Made by a program: the position numbers and the translations under genes. Shown piece after piece: positions 45,481 to 57,599 of a stretch of DNA of 64,000 nucleotides. The stretch is from Owenia fusiformis (taxonomy: Eukaryota; Annelida; Polychaeta; Sabellida; Oweniidae). The notes under the pieces were generated by a model that was given only the letters and a program-made list of their open reading frames with translations, searched no databases and was not told where the DNA came from. How positions within the stretch are numbered: the stretch's first letter is position 1; each line of letters begins with the position of its first letter. The DNA is taken from positions 44,717,885-44,781,884 of the forward strand of contig CAIIXF020000001.1 in assembly GCA_903813345.2 (NCBI GenBank). The letters are read 5' to 3'.

Positions 45481-46312
45481 ACTGTAATATTGTCCATACT
45501 AGGTGAGGGTAGTTTATCACAAGACTGCGATTGTACATTAGATTATAATGAAAATTGATTGTGAGTTTAACCAAATTTTTCGTACGTTACGGACTTTGAA
45601 GTTTATCCTGTGAAAAGTTCCTGAAAAATTATTGAGAATTGAAAAAGAGAAAGAGGGGGATGACTTGTTCTGTCCCGGCTACTACCTAATTTGTTGATAG
45701 CTTATTTTTAGGTCTCTCAGAATAAGGAATTACATTATTATATTTTATTTTGCTTTAAATAACTTAAAATCATATTCCAACATTTGTTTGATTTGATAAT
45801 GACATGACTCAAATCCCCATATTCATTGTTTGCGAGTGATAATCTATTACACATCTTTCATTTTTCTGACACTAGCTCAGATAGTACAATTCAATACAAA
45901 ATAGCGAGATTAAAACTTGCGCAACATCTCTTAATTCGTGTTAGGTGTAACATAATATTATCCATCTGAACATGTAAAGTAGATTTGTTCAAAAGATTTC
46001 TTGAAAACAAACTTTTAAAGTTTCGAAACAAAATATAACAAAAATAGTCTCTTGTTTCATAAAATGTATTGTCTTTAATTACATTTTTTGACGTTATATC
46101 TTTTATAAGTTTAGAGACCAGTAGAGTGATATCAATAATGACAGTTACGATTACTAGTTCTGATACACGGGAGTATATTTTGAGAAAATGCGGGCATAAT
46201 TGGTGATGTTAATTAACAAAATGGAACACCCTGTAGAACTGGAATATATAATACTGTCTATCCACAAAACATACCATAAAAAGCTGACTTTTAATAGGCG
46301 ATCATCGTTAAA
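45481..46312. other. 5' flank of the transporter gene
   Basis: AT-rich sequence. A TTTTAATAG just before 46299 could be a 3' splice site of a 5' UTR intron. No TATA box in a convincing position. Confidence 0.35.
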
Positions 46313-47743
46313 ATGGAATGTACAATAAAAGTACAGAAATACATTTCGGCGTTATTAGGAATTATTGGCATGTTATTCTGTGGAATTGTGTATGGTTGGA
46401 ACATTTTTGCAGTTGCGCTTAAGAAAAAATTCAACGGTACACAAACAGATATTGAGAACATCGCAACAAGTGGTGCATTAGGGATATGCATTGGGAGTTT
46501 TCCGGCAGGAATTGCATTTGATAGATTTGGACCAAGAGTGGCGTCTATATCAGCTCTTGTACTAACTGGGTCTGGATATACTCTGATGTGGATGACAACA
46601 CAATACAGAGGGTTTTTTGCTTCAAATATTTGGCTGATGTGCATTATATACTTTGTCACAATGCTTGGAAACAGTTTCACTTTTATTGCCAGTCTTAGTA
46701 CTAACTCTATCAATTTTAAGGGAAAGCACCGTGGCAGTATTGTTGGTATACTCAGTGCTGTGTTTGGCTTTAGCCCTGCGATTTTTAGCCTTATCTACGA
46801 CAGTTATTTTATACAAGGACACATTTTTGACGAGCAGAACCAAAGAGTTGCAGAGTTTATGATATTCCTTGCTATTTGCTCTGTTTCTGTTAATCTGCTG
46901 GGCGTTGTGGGTTTAAGAATAGTGCCGGAAGAAACCATGCCGATTTCAGAAGACACAGAATTAAGGCCCATGGATATTACAAATGCAAAGGACAAAGAAA
47001 ATACTACGACTGATAATCTAGTAAACAAGAAAACAGAGAAAATAGGAGGTCCGAGTGATAAGACTCCGCTGATTCAAAATGACTTTTCCAATAAACCAGA
47101 ACTTAACGTTTGTCAAGTTGTTAAAACATTAAGATTTCATATTTTGTTTTGGATAGTAATCATAATAGGTGGTGTTGGTGCATCGTTCAAAAACAATATC
47201 ACAACTGTCGTGAAATCTGCCCACCTTGAGGCAAAGACAACATCGTTTACAGTTATCATCCCAACATGCTGCTCAGTTGCACGATTTCTAAGTGGAATAT
47301 TTCCTGTTTGGATTATAGATAAATGGAAGAAACTGCCGAAATCCTCAATTCTGCTTTTCTCATCGTTTTTCACATTAGTTTGCCAAACCTTATTTATTTT
47401 TTACAATCAGGACTTTTTAAGCTTGTTTACTAATTCCATGGTTATGAGTGCAGCTTATGGAGCCTTTTTTGTATTAATGCCTATAGTTGTCATTGAGTTA
47501 TTTGGTAGCAAATACTTTGCACAAAACTTTGGTTTACTGAATATAGCAAATGGGATTGGGATATTCAGTTTTCAAAAACTGTTTGGTGAACTGTATGAAT
47601 CAAACAGTCCACCGGGGTCCATAGATTGTTATGGCGAGCTTTGTACTAGATGGTCATTTGCTATATCTGCCATCATGGCACTGTTTGCTACTTGTCTCAA
47701 TGTGCTTCTGATGTATGCCGAGGTCCGGTTAGTAGGCAAGTAA
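46313..47743 (+). CDS. Major facilitator superfamily transporter, nodulin-like/MCH1-like
   Basis: An uninterrupted 476-codon frame with about 12 membrane helices: six before and six after a hydrophilic loop at about 205-272. Helix 1 (IIGMLFCGIVYGWNIFAVAL) and the helix 4-5 region (HRGSIVGILSAVFGFSPAIF) have the pattern of the nodulin-like/MCH1 branch, related to monocarboxylate and oxalate/formate carriers. The loop 2-3 motif GIAFDRFGPR matches the MFS signature GxxxDRxGR. The ATG lies in a fair context (AAAATGG) right before a hydrophobic helix, which supports this start. Being intronless between spliced genes, it could be an old retrocopy or a naturally intronless family member. The substrate cannot be told; family members handle small organic anions or are orphans. 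Confidence 0.85.
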   Translation: MECTIKVQKYISALLGIIGMLFCGIVYGWNIFAVALKKKFNGTQTDIENIATSGALGICIGSFPAGIAFDRFGPRVASISALVLTGSGYTLMWMTTQYRGFFASNIWLMCIIYFVTMLGNSFTFIASLSTNSINFKGKHRGSIVGILSAVFGFSPAIFSLIYDSYFIQGHIFDEQNQRVAEFMIFLAICSVSVNLLGVVGLRIVPEETMPISEDTELRPMDITNAKDKENTTTDNLVNKKTEKIGGPSDKTPLIQNDFSNKPELNVCQVVKTLRFHILFWIVIIIGGVGASFKNNITTVVKSAHLEAKTTSFTVIIPTCCSVARFLSGIFPVWIIDKWKKLPKSSILLFSSFFTLVCQTLFIFYNQDFLSLFTNSMVMSAAYGAFFVLMPIVVIELFGSKYFAQNFGLLNIANGIGIFSFQKLFGELYESNSPPGSIDCYGELCTRWSFAISAIMALFATCLNVLLMYAEVRLVGK

Positions 47744-47849
47744 TACATACAGTATGCCATAATGTGCAAATTGATCAAGAGTGAGTATAAGCGCCCCGGC
47801 TTGAAAGTCTTACTTTTTGTTAAAAGTACATTATAGTTCACACTAACAC

Positions 47850-48368
47850 ATCTATAAACATATCTATAAAAAATATTTTAGTCCTATATGTTTCTAAAAT
47901 GCCTTCATATAAGACATTCACATGTAAGAAATGCAACTCATCGTGTAATTGTATAATATTTCATTTTCTGCATTGTAATCAATTTTTATCTGAGAGAGAC
48001 GCATTTCTTGAACGACTCATTGATATCTTACCAGTTAAAGATAGTGTAATGCTTTTCAATTTTGATGATGATATTTTCTTACAGACTGTTCTGGGTAGCA
48101 GAATAGATTTTGATGTAGCCAATGACACCATTTATGAAATGTTCGTTATCGAATGTGCAAATACATTTTACAATATAAATATGTATTTCAAATAGGTACG
48201 CTTGAATTGTAATGATAAAATGTATTTAGAGTCATTTAACTTGTAAATATGTAAATATTAATAACCCTTTACTCTTCTGTAATATATGTTTGTAATGTGA
48301 TATGCATGTATAAATTGTTTTGCTCTCCAATAAAACGGAGGAAATAAAGAAACATAAACATAAACATA
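47850..48368 (+). mobile_element. 5'-truncated LINE 3' end
   Basis: A 98-codon frame (47899-48195) carries CKKCNSSCNCIIFHFLHCNQ, a Cys/His cluster like those at the end of LINE reverse transcriptases, then LSERDAFLERLIDILPV. After its stop comes an A-rich UTR with CCAATAAAACGG and a tail of CATAAA units (48350-48368), the usual 3' tail of a non-LTR insertion. The left border is approximate. It lies in the 3' flank of the transporter gene and could supply its poly(A) signal. Confidence 0.6.
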
Positions 48369-49014
48369 GAACTTGGACCTATGTTTATATCTATTTCTAT
48401 AGTTTGAGCATAGAATGAAAAGTAGTATGAATAAAAAAGGAACTTAAATCAAATAAAATTGTACTTGATAAAACGGTTGATAATGGTGAAAATGAATGTG
48501 ACCCTTTTTGAGTCAATCATGAACAGATTTTATAATTATAATTTCTTATTCAAATTAATGTAATGGGTGACTGGGTCTATACACAAATACAGGCTAAATT
48601 GAATTCATTTGTGTTAAAAGATACGACCAATTCCATATAAAATCTATATAAAATAAATCAAAACAGTTTCATTCAATTATGAAGAGTATTTTGATTAACA
48701 TGGCACAAATTTAAAAACATTTATTTTGATTCATCAGAAATAAACTGATCATCTCCATTTATAAATTAAATCAAATCTTAAATTATTCCAAATCAAAATA
48801 CATACATTTGAAAATACATTAACATCATTCCTTGGTTTTTCTAAAATATAAATAAATAATACATATAACATGCAAAAAATCTATTGAAATAGTAATTTTC
48901 ACGCTTTTATTCAAACTGATCATACATAGGATTGTAGCAAAATAATCTGACCTATACACACAAATCCAATTGGAAATAGAAACTACAAATATTTCTTGGA
49001 CTTGGAGACTTGGA
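48369..49014. other. Intergenic, no feature seen
   Basis: Very AT-rich sequence; no ORF, repeat border or motif that I can support. Confidence 0.6.
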
Positions 49015-49616
49015 GAAGGGTAACTGTAATATTTAAACCAATGAGCATAGTATCCCTTATTTATTGTTGGCTTTACGAAGGGTTACTGTAATATTAAACC
49101 AATGAGCATAGTATCTCTTATTTATTGTTGGCTTTAAGAAGGGTTACTGTAATATTAAACCAATGAGCATAGTATCTCTTATTTATTGTTGGCTTTAAGA
49201 AGGGTTACTGTAATATTAAACCAATGAGCATAGTATCTCTTATTTATTGTTGGCTTTAAGAAGGGTTACTGTAATATTAAACCAATGAGCATAGTATCTC
49301 TTATTTATTGTTGGCTTTAAGAAGGGTTACTGTAATATTAAACCAATGAGCATAGTATCTCTTATTTATTGTTGGCTTTAAGAAGGGTTACTGTAATATT
49401 AAACCAATGAGCATAGTATCTCTTATTTATTGTTGGCTTTAAGAAGGGTTACTGTAATATTAAACCAATGAGCATAGTATCTCTTATTTATTGTTGGCTT
49501 TAAGAAGGGTTACTGTAATATTAAACCAATGAGCATAGTATCTCTTATTTATTGTTGGCTTTAAGAAGGGTTACTGTAATATTAAACCAATGAGCATAGT
49601 ATCTCTTATTTATTGT
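49015..49616. repeat. 61-bp tandem array, about 10 copies
   Basis: The unit begins GAAGGGTTACTGTAATATTA and ends TTTATTGTTGGCTTTAA. Copies start at 49015, 49077, 49138, 49199, 49260, 49321, 49382, 49443, 49504 and 49565. The first has an extra T and three substitutions, the second differs slightly at its 3' end, and copies 3 to 9 appear identical. The last is cut after 50-52 bases. There are no spacers of differing sequence, so it is a minisatellite and not a CRISPR array. Each unit contains CCAATGAG. Confidence 0.95.
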
Positions 49617-49945
49617 ACATCGTTTTTTAACTAGAAGACTGTAAGCATCTTTATGATTTGAACAATCTGTCAGCCATATTGACTATAAATCCTTTGCTTG
49701 GAGATGGGCTTTTGAAAAATGTCAATCTATAATTCAAAACAGTATTCAGTGTATATTCACTTTTAAAATGTGTAATAACTAATAATTGTGCGCCATATAG
49801 ACATTTATGTATTAGTTTAATGCATATGTAAGATACAATAAAGAAATTACATAAGCTGACACGGTTGAAGCATTTATGAATGTCAATTTATCGTAGCAGA
49901 ACTTATATAACTTGTTATATTACATTTGCTAAAACTTGGTAACCC
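49617..49945. other. Intergenic, no feature seen
   Basis: AT-rich spacer between the tandem array and the repeat cluster. Confidence 0.5.
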
Positions 49946-50860
49946 CCCTATCACACCGGTAACTGGTCAACTCAACCCCAAGTCAACTCAACCCAAGTCA
50001 ACTCAACCCTTAGTCAAGTCGACCCCAAGTCAAGTCGACCCTTAGTCAAGTCGACCCCAAGTCATCTCGACCCTTAGTCAACTCGACCCCAAGTCATCTC
50101 AACCCTTGTAGGCTAGGCAAATGGAAGTTTAACATCCCAAAAATTGCAACAGTTTTTAAATTAGGCTTATATTGTATATTGATACCAGTTGAAAAACATA
50201 TCAAAAATATAGAAAAATATATGCAGTGGACAAATATGAAATGTCACATTCCAGGTACCCCCCTCCAAATTTGAGTATGGGATTGTAAATATTTTTTTAT
50301 TTCAAAATGGAATACTCTTGTCAACTAAACGAGTAATATTATGATAGTTTACTGACATAAGAGCAACTAAAAATTGTTAACCAACTATTTGAGTGCAATA
50401 ATTGGCATTTCTAGCGCCAAATATCTGAAAATAGGCCATCAAATAGCCCGAATTTAATATAACAATGTATTTATTTCTGTATCAATTCATCAGAATTGCA
50501 TGAAAAATATCTAGGAGGGTATTGTACACCTGAACATTGTCTTTGATAAGTATCAGGGTCATTAAATGAATATTGAGCGTGAAAATAATATTTGAAATTT
50601 CAATATTTTACCACACCCACTTTTGGGGTGACCTTACTTTTGTTTAATTACTTCCAAGATATGTCACATTTGAACTCAATAGCACAACTAAATTATTTGT
50701 AAAGGCTTATTTTGTCCCGAAAACAGTTTTTTGAGGTTTTCAGAAAAGGATTATGCAAAAAAAGTAGAAAAACAGCAAATGCCAGGTGAAATATAGGGGA
50801 AGCCCTACTTTTAGTTGATAACTGTTAAATTATCAAATGTTTTCTCCTTTTAAATTCAAT
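49946..50860. repeat. Left copy of a dispersed repeat, inverted relative to 62880-63735
   Basis: It starts with a 15-17-bp tandem unit (GTCAACTCGACCCCAA / GTCAAGTCGACCCTTA, about nine copies at 49967-50106). It continues through words such as CCAAAAATTGCAACAGTTTT, TATGCAGTGGACAAATATGA, AAATAGGCCA and GTGACCTTACTTTT, all of which recur in reverse complement at the right copy. The first 200 bp matches best; the rest is visibly diverged. Confidence 0.7.
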
Positions 50861-50979
50861 TTGATATATAATATACCTTTTCTGATAAAACAGAGAACGA
50901 TTTGTTACAATCAGTGGTCAAAAAATGTCCTTGAAAAGGCAACAAAATGTTAAATATCCCTGTCACTGACATCAGTTTA

Positions 50980-51537
50980 TTAATATGAGCCAAAAAAGGT
51001 AACCCAACCAAATGTTTGTTAATAACCCAGTCATTCAGCATGGGTTTGACATCATATTTACCACAATTACCTTGTTCAATGTTCTTTCATTCTACTAAGT
51101 GTCATTGATCTATCCTTAATAGTCACGATTTTATGGCCATTTACAAAATGTGCTCAAAATATCGAAATGTGCCTAACTGACTGGACATCAATACCACCAG
51201 TTTTTTTTTTATCTGTGGACCTTTTGTCGATACTAACAACACTTGAAACATTAAAACAAGAGATAAGAATGAAGATGAGAGTCATAACACATGATTTTTA
51301 TGCTCCTGATTTGAACAACACGATACGTTCAAGTTGGCCTCCAGGAATGACACCCATATTTCATGGCATGGTATAAAATGGCCATAAAATCTTGACCACT
51401 AGAGACCACTGAGACTGGGTAGATTGATAATACATTGACCAAGACTCAATTCTGCCAAATATGACACTAAATCCATGCAGGATGATTGGACTGGATTATT
51501 AAGATTTGTTTGGGTTACCTTTTTGGCTCGCCCTGTA
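50980..51537. mobile_element. Foldback element with mariner-like TACAGGGCGAGCC end
   Basis: The arms (about 50985-51145 and 51375-51537) are imperfect reverse complements. They share GAGCCAAAAAGGTAACCCAA at the outer ends and GATTTTATGGCCATTT at the inner ends. The right end reads GGCTCGCCCTGTA. The roughly 230-bp centre contains a short open frame with no known domain. Confidence 0.6.
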
Positions 51538-51909
51538 TTAAGGAAAAATTGTTACTTTTGAATAAGGTGTTCTTAACCACACAGTGATATTGAGAAATGA
51601 AATGAAGAAGTTCAATTGAAGAATGTTCGATTTCAAGATGAAATTCAATAAAAATGAGCCAAAGGTTTCTACATTAATAAATCCTCTTGAGTTAACTAGT
51701 GTAACGCAAAGTAAATCCCTGGTCTTTATACAGGGCCTGGTTCGATTATGTTATGTTCATTATCGAAAATGCTGCCTTAATTTTGATATCTTAACCTTCA
51801 TATATGTGTCTTACTTATAGAGAGCAAAAAAGAATGCTGATTAAATAAGCTTAATACTATTATGTTTTAACAACAATCAGTTACAACCTTGTCTATCACC
51901 AGCCTTCAT

Positions 51910-52140
51910 CAGGGGCGGATATGGGAACCAACAAGGGGGGGGGGCAAATGTCAGGTCTGAGAAAAAAACTTCCGGGGAAAAAATTTTGGGCCCCTAAAAC
52001 CCTGAAGTGGGCCCAAATTTTGAAATATTGAGACCCATTTTCTTCAATTAAAAAATAAGGCTTTAAATGGCCCATTTATGACCAAAAAGGCCTACTTTTC
52101 GGGGCCTTAAGGCCTTTTTTGGGCCCAATTTTTTTTTAGT
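51910..52140. mobile_element. Truncated CAGGGGCG-family element
   Basis: It starts CAGGGGCGGATATGGG, then a G run, then GGGCCCCTAAAACCC and TTTTGGGCCCAATTTT. This is collinear with 24011-24284 but without its right end. Confidence 0.65.
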
Positions 52141-53546
52141 CATCATTATTCTCATGATCAGTAATGGAGGTATTTGCACAAATGCCTTTGCATACCTTTT
52201 TCATTTTTCTACAAGAACATCTCATAGAAATACAATCTGCCTTACACACACAATGGATGATCTCTGAGAAAGGGGAGCTGCATTTAGGCAATTGGTACAG
52301 TGGCGTAGCCAGAAATTGGTGACCAGGGGTTCGATTTTTTTATGTTATCCACAACCCTCCCCCTTCATCGGTGTACCTCACATAAAAGCATTTTCTGTAT
52401 TTGTCATACATACAATTCATTCTTTAGTTAGAGTTCAATGACAGATATGTCAAATTCTGAAACATGCGATTCCCACACTTTTAGCTGATTTTTGAAAAGA
52501 TTCCAAATCAAAAGATGTTTATTTCATTTTGTTATAGAGGAGTTCCTAATAACCTCATGAACTTACAGTAACTTACTGAATACTAGTATATTCAATAGCA
52601 AATATTTTTGAGAATTTATAATACTTATTTAATCATGGCGCACATTGACAGATGAAAAATAGTAAATTGAATGGAATGAAACAGTCTGAAATTCCAAAAA
52701 GACCAAATTAAAATAACAATTGATCAACTGTGCTCTGTAACATTAAACATTTCTTTTAAATTTTAATGCCTTGCAACAAAGAACAACTACTCCTGAAAAA
52801 CCTATTCGTCCTTTCTTTGAATTGAAAATAAGTTTGGCAACCTTAGCTCCCTCCTCTTTATTTTGAATTTTTATTTACATAACCTGCGAGGATAATAATA
52901 TTGATGGAAATGTATCTTGACTTCATTTCCAATGCCACAAATTTTCCCATTTTTTTAAATGTAAACCAAGGGGAACCAATGAGCTTTATATTTAATTAGT
53001 AGATTAGATTCAACCGCAGGCCATCTGAAATTAGGTCTTTGGAGTTTAAAAATCTCGATAATCCGTTGACGATTATCAGTGGATCCGTTATTTTTAGAAA
53101 ATAAAAAGTGATTATCAGGAAGCAATGCATATGGGTACACCACGTGATCTTTTATATTTTTTAACAGTGACAATTAAATACTCATTCGAAATAATAAATC
53201 TAGACTTATTTGATACAATCCTTCTTATGCCTTTGCTTTCCTCAGCAAAAGATGACTGCATTTTTCTTTTTTATTTGACAGAACTTTCCACTGCACGTAA
53301 TGTGTAATATGTGTACCTTTTTAGCTTACACTTGTATTTAGTACCAGAGACATTACCTAATTCCCTCCCTTAATCCATTTATTTGCTAAACATTTATAAT
53401 TAATGACATTAACACGATCCACTAAAGTTTATCGTGGTAAGCCACGCCCTCTCCATCTCTATCCTTCTGGAGGATCTGCGATGCAACAGAGATGCTATGA
53501 GTATCAGAATGACTAAAGTTTGATATTCGTGAAAATAGAGCGTATA
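52141..53546. other. Intergenic, mostly featureless
   Basis: A fragment GTGGCGTAGCCAG near 52305-52335 resembles the CAGGCCC-family ends. The last 130 bases (53420-53546) are richer in CpG and include the small perfect hairpin CGTGGTAAGCCACG at 53434-53447. No gene was recognised. Confidence 0.45.
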
Positions 53547-55209
53547 CACGGGGGATAAGCAAAACGAGGGCGAAGCCACGGACTGCGACTCGCGTAACTT
53601 TACACCGCAGCCCAGCGACAAAATGGAGGGACATCCGGCAGTGCCTTCTGCTTCTTCCGACAAAATAGAGAAATCCAGGTATTTTAAATGCTATCGTAGT
53701 GTCTAATCGGTGACCAAAATATTACTCTGTATCAACTGTTGGTCTGTAGATAAGAAAATAAGCAGTTGTCCAGATCAAGCTAAAACAGTAGCAAAGTTCT
53801 GATTTTACCTGTAAAATATGTGCATATTATCTAATTTACTATACATTTGAAAGGAGTTTTAACACGTTTCTGATATCTAAAGGTTAGTTGAGGCTCCGAG
53901 TATAATTCGTGAAAATGATTTGATAATAGAATGTGTTCATGAGGAGAAAATTAGATTCAAACTGCGCATTCATAGTGGACGCAGTCCAGTAAACAAAGCT
54001 ATTTCAACAACGCAACACAGCCTCCATTGATATTCTAAGCAACGCAGTCCAGCCGCGAACACGAAATAAATAAGATCGTGTAAATTATATTCCTACGCTA
54101 TTATTGTTTCAGGAAAAGAAAGTCAGCATCCAGATTATCATTCAAAGTTACGTTGATTAACATATATCTATTACCTGAATCAATGTCCAAAATTGCTATA
54201 TTGTATCGTTTAAGACCTAGAAATATGGCAATTCAATAGCGTATTTGGCAGAACAGTCGAGCGCAAGATGACAACGTAATATGTTTATTACAAACCAATT
54301 TGTGGATAGGGTTAAATATATAGATAATTGGATAGTGGTGAGACTTGTTATAAGAAGTAGAAATGCGAAACAATTAACTTTTTGATGATGCAATAAAAGC
54401 TGTTGGGGAAGGGTACATTAACTAGTATTTAAGATATCAGGAAAATATCAAATAATTGGAGAGTTGGTGAGTTAATGTAATTTTGGATGATCTTTCCAAC
54501 AGTCCATCAATTGCTAGCTACCATAAATTCGTGATTTCAGCTGTATTTGACAGCTTGTATATATTTGCAGAATGGATTGAGACACGATGTAGGTCTATTA
54601 AAATAGCCCTTTATATTCAATTTTGTCCAAAGTTGCTCCATTTCGGCCACACCTGTACACACATTGTGCTATCTACCTTTGGCTGTGATTGCGTTCAGCT
54701 TCAGATATAAAGCAACACTGAGTCGCGGACTGCGTTGGGCAGATGGATGGACTGCGACTATTATAAATTCCAATTTTCTATGTAATTGTACGTTTTCCGC
54801 TTACCAAATATCACACGAAGATGTAATTGTTACAACAGAACATGAATAATTATATTAATTCGATGTCATTTCTGATTCCTTTGTTTAAATCGGTATATTA
54901 GGGACAAATATTGACAAAATTACATTTTTTGTGGCAGATTTCGAATTCATTTGTGTTCATGCTAAACTATTGGACAGCCGAGCACCAAGAATGCCATTGC
55001 AGGTGGAGTATGAATATGTTGATCACCGACTGGAACATACTAGCTATTCTGTAGAATATCCAAACCAATAATCTACCCCAAATCCTAACATGCCTTCCAA
55101 ATTAAGTTTGGACTTACCGCCATTGTTCAGCTATAATGCGTTGTAACCTCGTTTTGAATTACGCGAGTCGCAGTCCGTGGCTTCGCCCTCGTTTTGCTTA
55201 TCCCCCGTG
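53547..55209. mobile_element. 1.66-kb element with 51-bp perfect inverted ends
   Basis: 53547-53597 and 55159-55209 are exact reverse complements (outer end CACGGGGGATAAGCAAAACG). The match continues outward for a few more bases with one mismatch. The ends are GC-richer than the interior, which repeats GCAGTCC/GGACTGCG words (about 53977, 54050, 54725). No transposase was found. The target duplication is not clear (TATA left, AATA right). Confidence 0.7.
53623..54239 (+). CDS. Weak candidate two-exon small gene inside the 1.66-kb element
   Basis: An ATG at 53623 opens MEGHPAVPSASSDKIEKS, ending at a possible donor (CCAG|GTATTT, exon end 53678). A TTGTTTCAG acceptor at 54104-54112 joins in phase to KRKSASRLSFK and runs to TAG at 54237-54239, about 60 codons in all. 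The start lies in the CpG-richest part of the region. No family was recognised; the second exon may really be longer or differently spliced. Weak evidence. Confidence 0.2.
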
Positions 55210-55555
55210 AATACCCCGAAACAGCAACAATCTAAACTTAATATAATCTCCGAGATAAACGGGCATTTGAATAGAAAACTGATTTTTTCGCAATGTATTT
55301 ATTTTTCCTTAAAAAGTGATGGATAATATTCGATCAATTGCTTGTGTTTATAAATGATACATATGCTTTGAATAATAACTCATTTCAAATTGTTTCTATT
55401 ATTAAATATTTGCTTGTGAGGACTTATCAGCCCCGGGGACTTGGCAAGATTTTTCGTTTGAAATAAAACAAAACGGAGGCGCACAGATTTCAAAGAAAAT
55501 GTGTTTTCATCAGTCTTAAGACAGTTGGTTTATTTCCCCGTAGATGGAGCAGCTT

Positions 55556-56300
55556 TTAGGGTGGTCAAAAAAACGCAACCCAAAGAAATCGCTATATTTT
55601 GGACAATGCTAATCTTATCCAATCGTGTTCATATTTTCAGGAAAGAAAGGCGAGACTGTGTATGTATAGCTCCTGTTGTTAATTAGTTGAAAAACATGAT
55701 GTCTGTGTGTATAGCTCTTGTTGTTAGTAATGCCTTTGACACCTGCTCAAAAGACAATTGCACTTGGAAAATACGAAAAACGCAGTCATAGGTGATTGCA
55801 CTTTTTGGCACTTCAGATTTGGCACAAATTATCCTCATTCAATGTGTGGTGAATTTGTGGACTTTTATCAAAATCACTCCAGGGACTTTACAGTCATGGT
55901 CAAAATGCCTTCTTAAGCCTGCCTGAACCAGGGCGTTTGACTGCGATTTGAAAGCATTTCCATGACTGTAAAGTCCCTGAAGTGATTTTGATTTCACCCT
56001 ACAGATTTACCATACAGTGAATGAAGATGATTTGTGCCCAATTTGAAGAGCCATAGACCATGGTTAGGAAGTTATTTTATTTTTCTGCGGTTGCAGTCCT
56101 CCCTAACTGCGTTTTTCGTATTTTCCTAGTACAGCTGTCTTTTGAGCGAGTGTCCAAGGCATCGTGTTTTACAACTAACTATCTACAGGAGCTATACATA
56201 CACAGTCTCTTCTTTCTTTCTTGAAAATAAGAATATAATTGAACTAGTATTTTTCAAGATATAGCGATTTCCTTGGGTTGCATTTTTTAACACCCTGTAA
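55556..56300. mobile_element. 745-bp foldback element with TACAGGGTGTT end
   Basis: The two halves are reverse complements over about 360 bp each, folding at about 55925. Right-end AACACCCTGTA pairs with a slightly damaged left TAGGGTGG. Inner words GGGACTTTACAGTCATGG and GACTGTGTATGTATAGCTCC and their complements show the symmetry. TA-flanked CAGGGTG ends recall Tc1/mariner relatives. Short ORFs inside are shadows. Confidence 0.75.
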
Positions 56301-56669
56301 GTTGGGCGAAATTATCGATATTTCTTCTTTGCATAATCACTGTTCCACAACTGGATGACTCTAACTGCAGTTAGCTTCATTCAAGATGGTGGACAAAATT
56401 CGTTCGTTTTCGATAAATCTCCAATTACAGCCAAACCAAGCTGAATCTCGATCCCAAAAGTTTCGCCATGCAAACTAAAAAAGATATAATTGTAAACAAC
56501 CACAAATAAAGGCTCAAGCACCCGCGATATTAGAGAAATTGAAAGAAAACGGCTTCACTTAGAATGACTCTAACTGAGGTTGATAATGAAGCTAACTCCA
56601 ACACATATTTCACCATTGATGACTCTAACTGAATGGAGATTTATAATGGGCCATACAAATTACCAATAA

Positions 56670-56840
56670 GCAGTTCCGTAACCAGGGGAAGCTGGAGGTT
56701 CGGTAGTTTCCCCCTCCCTGGCCAGAAATTATTTCAAATTCCCGCAGGTTTTCACCACTCTGAGCACTTTTCGCACGATTTTCTTAACAAAACTATCAAA
56801 AAGCACCCCCCCCCCACCGGAGAATATTATCATTCTAAAT
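56670..56840. repeat. Degenerate CAGGCCC-family MITE remnant
   Basis: CAGTTCCGTAACCAGGGG, then CCCTGGCCAGAAATTATTTC and a C run, is collinear with 35158-35373, but the right end is lost. Confidence 0.5.
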
Positions 56841-57599
56841 TGTAAGCGAATGATGGATAAAAAGGGTTTCTTTTATCGTGAAGCAACAATATTGTATACA
56901 ATGATGTAACAACCTGAATATTGAAGACATGCAGTTAAAGGCAATGTTCATTTTTATTTGTTCAGTGCATTATCAAAATAATATAAGTGTATACGGTTTA
57001 CTAAATTATTGCCTATGACAGAATTCACTTTCTTATTCTTTTTTAAACTTCGAACACATTTCCTTAATTAATTAGATTATTTGTGAGAGACTGTGTCTTG
57101 TCATACGCACTGGGCTTTGTCTTGTTATGTAACCACATGACCACAGATGATGCCTTCCCATGATACTGGTGGTTAATTGTTCTGTGTAAATATTAAGTAG
57201 TTGGTGTGGTGTATAGTGTTGGGAGTGGTGGCTTAGACCATGTCTTGAGACATTACCTTTTATGGACACGCATGGTCATGCAATCTGTGTCAATTGGTTA
57301 GAAGTCTCGTTGATTGGACCTGGGAGATATGGTCTAGTATCTAAGTTTCCCCAAACCATCGTCAGTTCTTATGTGACAGGTAGAGTATATTTAGTTGATC
57401 CTAGGATGATGCCATTAGTGGTGACATCTCCTATTGTCATTAATGTAGAGCGGCGGCGGCCGGACATCTCGATCCTGTTGCGGATCCTCTCCCTTATGTG
57501 TTGGTCATAATAAGGGCCCAAGATGTTTCGAACTCATGGGGGTATTCCATGATATGTTTCTCATCAGCGGCCAAAGAAAAAGGTTAAGAATATAGTGAG

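Noticed and set aside
46291-46713. Minus-strand open frame over the transporter gene
   Set aside because: Antisense shadow of the 476-codon transporter frame.
49015-49616. Regularly spaced repeat resembling a CRISPR array
   Set aside because: The full 61 bases repeat without variable spacers, and the genome is eukaryotic; it is a minisatellite.
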